Both the position numbers and the translations under genes were made by a program. Source: CALLPQ01 sp964421675 (GTDB taxonomy: Bacteria > Pseudomonadota > Alphaproteobacteria > Caulobacterales > Parvularculaceae). Taken from it: a stretch of DNA of 64,000 bases. The stretch lies in NCBI GenBank assembly GCA_964421675.1, contig CAYQXV010000005.1:1-64000 (forward strand), written 5' to 3'. Positions within the stretch are counted from its first letter, which is position 1; the number at the start of each line of letters is the position of its first letter. The notes beneath the pieces are model-generated. The model did not search any database. It saw nothing but the letters and a program-made list of their open reading frames with translations, and was not told the origin of the DNA. Of the stretch, positions 32,419 through 40,583 are shown one piece after another.

Positions 32419-33825
32419 TTAGCTTGAATAGTACATTGAAAATTCAACCGGATGAGGGGTCATTTCAAAGCGTGTGACTTCTTCCATCTTAAGATCGATA
32501 TAGGCATCAATCTGATCGTCAGAGAAAACATTACCTTTTTTCAGGAATGCTCGGTCTTGATCAAGCGCCGACAATGCATCGCGCAGTGATGCACATACGG
32601 TTGGAATATCTTTCAATTCTTCTGCAGGCAGATCATAGAGGTCTTTATCCATTGGATCGCCCGGATCGATTTTGTTTTCAATTCCGTCAAGGCCCGCCAT
32701 GAGCAGAGCGGCAAATGTCAGATAAGGGTTGCCTGCTGCGTCGGGGAAGCGGGTTTCAATTCGTTTGCCCTTTGGTGAGCCAACCCAGGGAATACGCACA
32801 GATGCTGAACGATTGCGCGCAGAATAGGCAAGCAGAACAGGCGCCTCAAAACCAGGCACCAGGCGTTTATAACTATTGGTCGCCGCGTTCGCGAACGCGT
32901 TAATGGCGCGTGCATGTTTAATAATGCCGCCAATATAATGCAGGCATGTTTCGGAAAGATCAGCATAACGATCGCCAGCAAACATGGGCTTGCCGTTTTT
33001 CCAGATCGATTGGTGAACATGCATGCCCGAGCCATTATCGCCGAACACTGGTTTTGGCATGAAGGTCGCGGTCTTGCCGTAATTATTGGCAACCTGGTGC
33101 ACGATATATTTATAAATCTGCAAACGGTCAGCCATTGTGGTTAGCGTAGAAAACCGCATCCCAAGTTCATGTTGGGAAGGGGCAACCTCATGGTGATGTT
33201 TTTCAGGTTCAATGCCCATGTCACCCATGACAGACAACATTTCAGAACGCATGTCCTGTGCACTATCGACGGGCGGTACTGGGAAATATCCCCCTTTTGG
33301 TCCCGGGCGGTGCGCAAGGTTTCCATGTTCGTAATCAGTGGCAGAGTTGTAGGGACCCTCAGTGGAGTCGATAGCAAACCCTGTTTGGTTTTGCTCGGTT
33401 GAGAAGCGAACATCGTCAAATACAAAGAACTCCGCTTCTGGTCCAAAAAACGCGGTATCGCCAGCGCCAGATGATGCAAGATAGGCCTCCGCCGCCTTCG
33501 CTGTAGAGCGCGGGTCGCGCGCATAAGGTTGGCCTGTTGATGGCTCAAGAATGTCGCAGAAAATTGATAAGGTTGGTTGCGCGAAGAACGGGTCAAGCAC
33601 CGCCGTTGATGTGTCTGGCATCAAGGTCATGTCTGACTCATTGATCGCTTTCCATCCGGCAATTGACGAACCGTCAAACATTGATCCTTCCGAGAAGAAA
33701 TCATCGTCAACCATCGACCGATCGAAGGTTACATGTTGCCATTTTCCACGTGGATCGGTGAAGCGCAGGTCCACAAATTTAATATCGTGGTCTTTTATGT
33801 GTTTAAGGACAGCACTTGCTGACAT
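32419..33825 (-). CDS. glnA: type I glutamine synthetase
   Basis: A 468-residue dodecameric enzyme fixing ammonium onto glutamate. I chose ATG 33825: GGAG seven bases upstream and MSASAVLKHIKDHD as start. Landmarks: FFGPEAEFFVFDDVRF (metal glutamates), HHHEVAPSQHELGMRF, NGSGMHVHQSIWKNG, and KRIETRFPDAAGNPYL. The tyrosine in DKDLYDLP falls at residue 397, just as the AMP-accepting Tyr397 of E. coli, so control by adenylylation is expected. It follows glnB on the same strand after 274 bases, which may carry an extra promoter. Confidence 0.98.
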   Translation of the reverse strand: MSASAVLKHIKDHDIKFVDLRFTDPRGKWQHVTFDRSMVDDDFFSEGSMFDGSSIAGWKAINESDMTLMPDTSTAVLDPFFAQPTLSIFCDILEPSTGQPYARDPRSTAKAAEAYLASSGAGDTAFFGPEAEFFVFDDVRFSTEQNQTGFAIDSTEGPYNSATDYEHGNLAHRPGPKGGYFPVPPVDSAQDMRSEMLSVMGDMGIEPEKHHHEVAPSQHELGMRFSTLTTMADRLQIYKYIVHQVANNYGKTATFMPKPVFGDNGSGMHVHQSIWKNGKPMFAGDRYADLSETCLHYIGGIIKHARAINAFANAATNSYKRLVPGFEAPVLLAYSARNRSASVRIPWVGSPKGKRIETRFPDAAGNPYLTFAALLMAGLDGIENKIDPGDPMDKDLYDLPAEELKDIPTVCASLRDALSALDQDRAFLKKGNVFSDDQIDAYIDLKMEEVTRFEMTPHPVEFSMYYSS

Positions 33826-33963
33826 AGATTTTCTCCGAGTATCGAGGCGCAAGAATAACGCTCAAGGTTGACGGTTTTTGTTCGCGGTAAGATGCGTCAG
33901 AATGGATCAAGGAGCAAGGGGAAATTTTGCGATGCAGCACACCCCATTTCATAATATAGCATA

Positions 33964-33988
33964 ATATTGCGATTTAATGGCGCAATAT
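33964..33988. promoter_or_regulatory. 8-bp inverted repeat between glnB and glnA
   Basis: ATATTGCG and CGCAATAT are separated by nine bases, in an AT-rich part of the glnB-glnA spacing. It could be a regulator site or an RNA stem in the joint transcript. It does not match the NtrC consensus, and I see no clean -24/-12 sigma-54 element. Confidence 0.25.
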
Positions 33989-34099
33989 GCTAATTTATGG
34001 GCGGTATTTATAATTCTTGGCGCAATGGCAAATTTAGGGTCGACAAAGAATGCCAGTTTCGCCGCGCCCGTTTTATCGGGCCCACGTCATTAGACTACG

Positions 34100-34438
34100 C
34101 TAAATGGCGATATCGCCGGTCTCGCCGGTTCTGATTCTGACGGCCTCATCAATTGGTGAGATAAAAATTTTACCGTCGCCAATGCGCCCCGAATGTGCGG
34201 CCTCGCGAATAACATCAAGCGCGGCCTGGACTTTGTCGTCGAGAACAACCAGCTCGATTTTGATTTTCGGCAAGAAATCGACCACATATTCCGCGCCGCG
34301 ATAGAGCTCGGTATGGCCTTTTTGCCGCCCAAACCCGCGCGCATCAATCACGGTCATGCCCGTTAAACCAATATCCTGAAGGGCTTCCTTCACATCGTCC
34401 AACTTAAACGGTTTTATGATGGCTTCGATTTTTTTCAC
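34100..34438 (-). CDS. glnB: nitrogen regulatory protein P-II
   Basis: A 112-residue trimeric signal protein that reads 2-oxoglutarate, ATP and glutamine status and controls glnA adenylylation, NtrB and Amt. The sequence matches from VKKIEAIIKPFKLDDVKEAL; RGAEYVVDFLPK puts the uridylylation tyrosine at 51, the E. coli position, and GRIGDGKIFI plus VRIRTGETG form the nucleotide contacts. Start is GTG 34438; the longer frame to 34504 adds residues not in the family. It precedes glnA on the minus strand and is divergent from nnr. Confidence 0.96.
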   Translation of the reverse strand: MKKIEAIIKPFKLDDVKEALQDIGLTGMTVIDARGFGRQKGHTELYRGAEYVVDFLPKIKIELVVLDDKVQAALDVIREAAHSGRIGDGKIFISPIDEAVRIRTGETGDIAI

Positions 34439-34612
34439 GCGGATTGCTCTCTGAGCTACAAAATGAATATTGGGATTTATACCCCGATTAGAGCGCCGCT
34501 CCAAGCATGTTGATCGCGGTTCTTGTTAATAATGCTTATGGTATCGATTCGGGTATCGGTCCGATAGGATTGGGCGCACAAAACGGTTATACGGGAAAAA
34601 ACGAAGAGCATT

Positions 34613-36157
34613 ATGAACCCATTTTATTTACTGACCTCAGAGCAAACGCGCCAAGTTGAATCCGCTACGATAGAAGCGGGTGCGGCCAGTGCCCAATTGA
34701 TGGAACGCGCGGGCGCCAGTGTTGCACACCTAATTTCTCAGATCATTGCGCAGCAATCAGAGCAAGCGCAAAAAGCCAATACCCCGTTTACCGCGCCGCC
34801 TATTCTGGTTCTTTGCGGGCCGGGTAATAATGGCGGGGATGGATTTGTGGCGGCCCGAAAATTAGCCGAGGCCGGGCTCGCCGTAACCGTTGGCCTATTT
34901 GGAAACAAAGATGGGCTCACCGGTGATGCAAAATTAATGGCAGACCTTTATGCGGGGGATATTCACCCTGCTTCACCGGCCTTACTGCAAGGTGCGGGGT
35001 TGATTGTTGATGCTTTGTTTGGCACCGGCCTGTCTCGCCCGATTGAAGGCGAGCTTGCAACGCTCGTCGAGGCGGTTAATCGCCTACCGGTTCCGGTGTT
35101 TGCGGTTGATATTCCAAGCGGCATCCATGCTGATAATGGTCGGGTGATGGGCGTTGCTGTGCGCGCCAACCGTACACTGACATTTATCACCAGAAAGCCG
35201 GGACATGTATTGTTTCCCGGTCGCGCTTTTTGCGGCGGAACAGAGATAGCCGCGATTGGTGTGCCCGATGCGGCAATTGCTGCGGTGAAGCCTAACCTTT
35301 TGATGAATGATTTTCAGGTTTGGAGTCATGCTTGGCCGCGCCCGCATCTGCTTACCCATAAATACGATCGCGGTGCAGTGGCGGTGCTGTCGGGCGGCGT
35401 TGCAAATACGGGCGCAGCGCGCCTTGCCGCGCGCGGGGCCTTGCGGATTGGCGCTGGTGTGGTGAAACTATTGTCACCGCCTGCTGCACTGATGGTCAAT
35501 GCAATGCACACAACCTCAGAAATTTTACGCTCCGTTGCAGATGTGGCTGGCCTCAAGGAAGAACTGTCAGATACACGTCTTGGCGCTATTGTTGCGGGGC
35601 CGGGTCTGGGACTGGGTGCAGAGTTGCCCGAAAAAATCGGCGCGGTTTTGAAAAGCAATGCGATTGCGGTTCTTGATGCGGACGCGTTAACGGGATTTGC
35701 CGACAATCCTGCGGATTTGTTTTCGCAGCTCAGACCCACGGATATTCTAACCCCGCATGCGGGCGAGTTTGCGCGCCTGTTTCCTGATCTCAATCCTGAA
35801 ACTCTCGGGCGTCTTGAGGCGGCGCGGCAAGCGGCAAAGCGCGCTGGCTGTATCATCGTCTATAAGGGCGGCGATAGTATCATCGCGGCGCCTGATGGGC
35901 GCGCGGCGATAAATGGAAATGCGCCGCCAGACCTTGCAACCGCGGGCAGCGGCGATGTTCTCGCCGGATTTATTGCGGGGCTAGCGTGCTTGCGTCATGC
36001 TGATGGGCGCACAATGTCTGCATTTGAAGCGGCGCTGGGCGGGGTCTGGTTACACGGCGCAGCTGGTCACGCTCTGGGGCCGGGTTTTATCGCAGACGAT
36101 ATTCCCAATGCCGTGCCAGTTCTATTTCGTAAAATATTTGGCGTTGGTGAAGCTTAA
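34613..36157 (+). CDS. nnr: bifunctional NAD(P)H-hydrate epimerase / ADP-dependent dehydratase
   Basis: A 514-residue repair enzyme that returns damaged NADHX and NADPHX to normal. The N-terminal YjeF_N epimerase (about 1-225) has LCGPGNNGGDGFVAAR and VDALFGTGLSRPIEG; the C-terminal ribokinase-like dehydratase (about 235-510) has GPGLGLG, HAGEFARL, VYKGGDSIIAAPDG, and ATAGSGDVLAGFIAGL, the last with the catalytic aspartate. Length is right for the fused form. Adjacency to glnB is common in alphaproteobacteria. It converges with a serine hydrolase gene. Confidence 0.95.
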   Translation: MNPFYLLTSEQTRQVESATIEAGAASAQLMERAGASVAHLISQIIAQQSEQAQKANTPFTAPPILVLCGPGNNGGDGFVAARKLAEAGLAVTVGLFGNKDGLTGDAKLMADLYAGDIHPASPALLQGAGLIVDALFGTGLSRPIEGELATLVEAVNRLPVPVFAVDIPSGIHADNGRVMGVAVRANRTLTFITRKPGHVLFPGRAFCGGTEIAAIGVPDAAIAAVKPNLLMNDFQVWSHAWPRPHLLTHKYDRGAVAVLSGGVANTGAARLAARGALRIGAGVVKLLSPPAALMVNAMHTTSEILRSVADVAGLKEELSDTRLGAIVAGPGLGLGAELPEKIGAVLKSNAIAVLDADALTGFADNPADLFSQLRPTDILTPHAGEFARLFPDLNPETLGRLEAARQAAKRAGCIIVYKGGDSIIAAPDGRAAINGNAPPDLATAGSGDVLAGFIAGLACLRHADGRTMSAFEAALGGVWLHGAAGHALGPGFIADDIPNAVPVLFRKIFGVGEA

Positions 36158-36174
36158 TTCGTATAAGGCTAATT

Positions 36175-37632
36175 TTAGTTGGCCTTATCTTGCGTCATCG
36201 CCTTTACAATATCACCAGCAAAACCGGCAACATCAAATTGCGCGCCGCCATTATCGTCAAAACCGCGGCGGATAATGATCATATTCTCTGACGGTACAAT
36301 CACCAGTGACTGGCCGCGATTGCCAAGGGCCGCATAAGTGCCTTCGGGGAGATCGTTGAACCCTTCCAAAAGCCAAAACTGCGCGCCGTAACCAAACCGG
36401 CGTGTTCCGTTGGCGCGCAATGGCGGCTGTACTGGTGCAGGGGAGGCGACATAAGCGGCCCAGTCTTCGGGTAAAATCTGCTCGCCATTAACGACGCCAT
36501 TATTGAGATATAATAAGCCTAACCGGCCAAGATCGCGCGCTGTTGTATAGACCTGACTGGAGAGAATGAAATCGCCATTCCAATCCGTTTCAGGATGGGT
36601 GTGCAGCATGCCGAGGCGCTTGAAAATTTTCGCAAACGGATAGTCATGGTATTCGGAGACGTCTTCAAAGCGCTCGCGTAACATCCGCATAGCGAGCATT
36701 GTGTCATTATTGGCATAGTACCAGCGCGAACCCGGTGCGGCGATGAGTCTGCGATTGGTATGATCAACGACGCGCCCGCCGCCAAAATAAATATCGCCCG
36801 TGCGATTGCCGCGCGGGCTGGCGTCCAGTCCGCTACCCATATGCAAAAAGTTTTCCAGCGTGATTGCGCGGCGTGGATCGTTTTGTCCGTCCCAATGCTC
36901 AAATGTCGCTTTATCACCTACTGAAATTATGCCGTCTTGCACTGCGGCTCCAATGATGGTCGCGGCAATAGATTTTGCAACCGACCATGTGCGCTGGGGC
37001 GTATGCATATCAAATCCATCGCGATATTTTTCTGCGATTATCTCACCGTCTTTAATGACCAGCGTTGCCGTTGTCTCGGTGCCGACGCCATAAGTGTTTC
37101 GGTCAAAAGCGCGGTCGATTTGCGCCCGGACGAATGCACCCGCCTCTGTGTCCATCCATAAAGGGCCGTCCAATTTATCGCCGAGGGGCCATTGCTTCTT
37201 TTTGCTCGCTGCAATCTGGCGGCGGGAGACGGCTCGCTGGAAATAGGCTTTGCGGTGAAAATCTTCTAAGCGTGCGCCCGTGGGTAATTGCATGCAGCCG
37301 CGCGAGCCAGTGTAGACGGCATGGCGCGCTGGCATGTTGTCATTATAGGCAACGCTAACCGTCTTGGCTTTTGGATCAATTTGCGCCTCTGGCAATTGCG
37401 CAAAAGCGGCGCGATAATCTGGATAAATCCTGTTTAACTCATCTCCCGCAATCTGCTCGGGCGTGCGATTGCTGATAAAAACGGAAGAACAGGTAAAGGT
37501 CGCCTTATACCCAGCAGCAAGCGACAATTTAACAGGATCAGTGACCGGTAGAACATCCTGGGCGCTCGCCTTTGCCATGCACGCACAAAGGGCAATCATT
37601 GAGATAATAATAAGACGGAATGAAACTGACAT
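36175..37632 (-). CDS. secreted beta-lactamase-fold serine hydrolase
   Basis: A 485-residue periplasmic protein. ATG 37632 has AGGAG nine bases upstream and opens a signal peptide (MSVSFRLIIISMIALCACMA, cleaved near ASA-Q); the longer frame to 37980 overlaps the divergent gene and is not used. The catalytic motifs of class C-type beta-lactamases and EstB esterases are there: S-V-A-K in TWSVAKSIAAT as SxxK, and Y-A-N in WYYANNDTML. An N-terminal extension of about 130 residues with two cysteines (TCSS, RGCMQ) precedes it. The substrate is more likely an ester or peptide than an antibiotic. It is a stand-alone gene. Confidence 0.85.
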   Translation of the reverse strand: MSVSFRLIIISMIALCACMAKASAQDVLPVTDPVKLSLAAGYKATFTCSSVFISNRTPEQIAGDELNRIYPDYRAAFAQLPEAQIDPKAKTVSVAYNDNMPARHAVYTGSRGCMQLPTGARLEDFHRKAYFQRAVSRRQIAASKKKQWPLGDKLDGPLWMDTEAGAFVRAQIDRAFDRNTYGVGTETTATLVIKDGEIIAEKYRDGFDMHTPQRTWSVAKSIAATIIGAAVQDGIISVGDKATFEHWDGQNDPRRAITLENFLHMGSGLDASPRGNRTGDIYFGGGRVVDHTNRRLIAAPGSRWYYANNDTMLAMRMLRERFEDVSEYHDYPFAKIFKRLGMLHTHPETDWNGDFILSSQVYTTARDLGRLGLLYLNNGVVNGEQILPEDWAAYVASPAPVQPPLRANGTRRFGYGAQFWLLEGFNDLPEGTYAALGNRGQSLVIVPSENMIIIRRGFDDNGGAQFDVAGFAGDIVKAMTQDKAN

Positions 37633-37964
37633 CGGGGAGCGCTCCTTGGTGGTCGCGGGATTGGTCATTAGTATTACATTCATGACAATCGTCATTTTGC
37701 CAAGGGCTAACCCCCGCATTTTTACACTTCGCGTCACATGAATGCCCCGTTTTAATGACAAGTTCTCATGATCGTGGTGGGATATGGGGCAGGCGCTCAA
37801 TCTACAGGGCTTTGTGCGGGGCCTTGTCGGATCGATGAACTGGGATAATAGTGGGGGCGACTTACCGCTAATCGGCTCTGGCCCATGATCGGTATTGGCC
37901 CAGTTACGGTTGCGGCCAAATGATGGGCCGGCGTTTCGGTGTATTGGTGAAAGGCAAGATTTTG
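37633..37964. other. divergent intergenic region
   Basis: The 332 bases between two divergent genes hold no convincing coding frame. A palindrome ATGAC-AATC-GTCAT at 37682-37695 lies about 50 bases upstream of the hydrolase start and may be a repressor site, of the size TetR-type proteins use. TGGCCCA occurs twice (near 37880 and 37900). The promoters of both genes must lie here. Confidence 0.4.
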
Positions 37965-39197
37965 ATGCGAAATGGATCACAATTCTTACTGGTTATTCTA
38001 TCAGCGCTTTTTTTCGGCGGTGTGATTGCCAGTCCCGTTGGCCCTCCTGTTGCGCAGGCACAGGTTCCCGATTTTGATGGCTGGCTTGCAAGTTTTCGCG
38101 CCGAGGCGCGGGCTAATGGAATTAGTGAGCCGGTGCTCGATGCTGCCTTTGCGGGCATCGTTCCCGAACAACGGGTTTATGAGTTGCTGGATAATCAGCC
38201 TGAATTTGCCCGCGGCATTTGGGACTATCTCGATAGCGCTGTCTCGCAGCACCGAGTGACGACGGGCCGCGAAAAATTTGCAGCCCATAGCGCTCTGCTG
38301 ACGAAAATTGGCGGTGAATATGGTGTCGATCCTTCAGTGATTGCCGCCATATGGGGACTGGAAACGGCTTATGGCGCAGTTATGGGCTCCCATGATGTCA
38401 TCCGTGTTTTGACCAGCCTTGCCTATAAAGGGCGGCGTACAAGTTTTGGGCGCACGCAATTGCTTGGTGTGCTGAAAATTTTGCAAAATGAGTATGCGAC
38501 CCGCAGTCAGATGCAAGGCTCCTGGGCCGGTGCCATGGGGCATACGCAATTTATTCCAACAACCTATCTTGCTTATGCCGTTGATTATAACGGTGATGGT
38601 CGGCGCGATATCTGGACAAGTCTTGACGATGTATTTGCATCGACGGCGAACTATCTTGCCGCGTCTGGCTATCAATATCAGTCACCTGCTGCGATTGAGG
38701 TGATATTGCCTGATGGTTTTGATTATGCGCTCACAAACAATGCAGAAAGGCCTCTGGTCATGTGGGCCTCATCTGGGATTGTTGCGGCTAATACCGGGCC
38801 GATGATTGGAAATTATGACCCGAACTTGCGCGGGCGCATTATTGTGCCTGCCGGTGCGAACGGTCCGGCCTTTATGGTGTTTAAAAATTTCGATGCGATT
38901 TTAAAATATAATCGCGCAACATCTTATGCACTCGCGGTAACATTGCTCAGTCAAAAAATTGCGGGCACGGGCGGCAACGTTATACAGCCATGGCCGCGTG
39001 ATGATGCGCCGCTAACATTGTCGCAACGAAAGCAATTGCAACAAGCCTTGCGGGATAAAGGGTTTGATCCAGGCCCGGTGGACGGTGTTATTGGCCGCGG
39101 GACCAGAGCTGCGTTGCGCCAATGGCAACTCAGCTTGGGATTGCCCGCTGACGGATATGCATCGCTCAGCGTGTTGCAACGTTTACTCGCGGGGTGA
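37965..39197 (+). CDS. lytic murein transglycosylase, MltB family
   Basis: A 410-residue enzyme cleaving the glycan strand of peptidoglycan. I chose ATG 37965, from which MRNGSQFLLVILSALFFGGV opens a signal peptide ending AQA-Q; the upstream frame adds only 15 residues. The SLT_2-type domain (about 40-330) has the catalytic glutamate in AIWGLETAYGAVMG, and GSWAGAMGHTQFIPTTYLAYAVDYNGDGRRDIW is the family core. A PG_binding_1 domain closes the protein (about 345-410, ALRDKGFDPGPVDGVIGRGT). No lipobox is seen, so it is soluble and periplasmic rather than anchored as in E. coli MltB. Confidence 0.92.
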   Translation: MRNGSQFLLVILSALFFGGVIASPVGPPVAQAQVPDFDGWLASFRAEARANGISEPVLDAAFAGIVPEQRVYELLDNQPEFARGIWDYLDSAVSQHRVTTGREKFAAHSALLTKIGGEYGVDPSVIAAIWGLETAYGAVMGSHDVIRVLTSLAYKGRRTSFGRTQLLGVLKILQNEYATRSQMQGSWAGAMGHTQFIPTTYLAYAVDYNGDGRRDIWTSLDDVFASTANYLAASGYQYQSPAAIEVILPDGFDYALTNNAERPLVMWASSGIVAANTGPMIGNYDPNLRGRIIVPAGANGPAFMVFKNFDAILKYNRATSYALAVTLLSQKIAGTGGNVIQPWPRDDAPLTLSQRKQLQQALRDKGFDPGPVDGVIGRGTRAALRQWQLSLGLPADGYASLSVLQRLLAG

Positions 39198-39222
39198 GGT
39201 CAAAGTTATCGCGTAGTTTGGA

Positions 39223-40269
39223 TTATCGTGATGCTTGAGTGTCGCCATCATCTGGGCGCAGTGAGCCGGGCAATACTTCTTCTTCACGAATAGCGGTGAT
39301 TTTGGCAAAGGCTGCTGATGGATCATCAATAACAGTAAAATCTTGAACCACGCGGCCAGTTAACTGGTCGCCATTTTCCATCAATCCATACCAGTCTAGC
39401 TCGACGGTCATGGCATATTCGTTGACCCCTAATTCTTCATAATCAAAGTCACGAACTTGATAATGCATCGCTTCAGCGGCGGCCGCCGGGCCCGCCAACC
39501 AATCTGCTAACCCTTCATTGGAGGTTATCCGGCTTTTTGGAAAATTAATTTTGAAAGCCTCACTGAGAATATCATCAAACTGATCAGCGCTTCTTTCTGG
39601 GCTTGCGATCAAATAGATCCAATGATGGAAAAGGCTCTTCAATCGGTTTTCCGCATATGCAGATCTAAATGTCGGGCTGATACCGCTCGATGTTTCCAAA
39701 ACAACAAGACGCTCTATTTCCGGCAACCCACTTTTTTCATGGCTCAATGTTGATTGAAAGTCTAAAACCGCGCCATAGGGTTTGCGCTCATCAAGCGCCC
39801 CGCTATTGAGATAGATAATGTCCGCCTCAAGACGAATAGCATCCTTATCCGCATGACGTACCCGTACATTGCGAACAAAATGCGCATTTTGCCAGTCGCC
39901 TGGAATTTGTTCCGCAGCGCGTTTGTAATTTGTGCGACCAATGACCGATTGGCTATCTGACGTTAGTTCGGCATTTTCTGAGAGAAGCGCGAGTTGATGA
40001 TCGATCGGAACATTGGGGTTATCGAAATGTTGGAACCATCCATATAATTGGGTGAGTGCGGCGTGGACGCGGTAGCCATCTTCAATTGCACTTGCGGTGA
40101 TATCATTATTTTCACCCAAGGAAATTTCCGTCATGTGATCGAGCGGGGCATCGGGCCCTGGTGTGCTGGGTATGTTGTGATCTCGTGCGCACCCTGCGGT
40201 GAGCAAGCTTGCGCAAGCGACTGCTGAAATCGTGCCCATTATTGTTCGATTGAAACTTTTGATACCCAT
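39223..40269 (-). CDS. lipoprotein with two NTF2-like halves, function unknown
   Basis: A 348-residue lipoprotein. Start ATG 40269 has AGGGG nine bases upstream, then a signal peptide with lipobox L-T-A-G-C (ACASLLTAGC). The remainder looks like two similar alpha+beta halves, each with a helix-rich opening (LYGWFQHFDNPN; LFHHWIYLIASPE), a middle in which D/S-rich loops lead to a Trp or Ala-rich helix, then long strands (ADIIYLNSGALD; MTVELDWYGLMENGDQLTGRVVQDFTV). This is the SnoaL/NTF2-like pattern and is my inference. No partner gene is apparent; it converges with mltB. Confidence 0.55.
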   Translation of the reverse strand: MGIKSFNRTIMGTISAVACASLLTAGCARDHNIPSTPGPDAPLDHMTEISLGENNDITASAIEDGYRVHAALTQLYGWFQHFDNPNVPIDHQLALLSENAELTSDSQSVIGRTNYKRAAEQIPGDWQNAHFVRNVRVRHADKDAIRLEADIIYLNSGALDERKPYGAVLDFQSTLSHEKSGLPEIERLVVLETSSGISPTFRSAYAENRLKSLFHHWIYLIASPERSADQFDDILSEAFKINFPKSRITSNEGLADWLAGPAAAAEAMHYQVRDFDYEELGVNEYAMTVELDWYGLMENGDQLTGRVVQDFTVIDDPSAAFAKITAIREEEVLPGSLRPDDGDTQASR

Positions 40270-40583
40270 TTTACTAACCCCTAACATGGCCCCATACTCG
40301 GCCCTTAACGCGTCCTTAGATGGGGCGCGTCGTACCATGGCTCTTCGAGGTCAGATTTCCGATCCCCGTTTTAAGCCTACCTTCTCAACTGGGATTTTAT
40401 CCTCTGGGGGACGGCACGACAATCACCATTATGCGACCGTATGTCGCAATATGGCTGTGCGGCAGGTGGATTCGGGTGATGGTGCGCCGCACAATTTATT
40501 TTGTGTTGTGGTGCGCAAACCGCAGCCGCGCTCTTGAACTCGGCCAAGCTTACGGCGTATTGCCAGCAGATGAGGCAAACCCC

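Noticed and set aside
36175..37980. Long form of the serine hydrolase reaching into the divergent gene
   Set aside because: The signal peptide and ribosome site at 37632 fit, and the extra 116 residues have no signal or domain sense.
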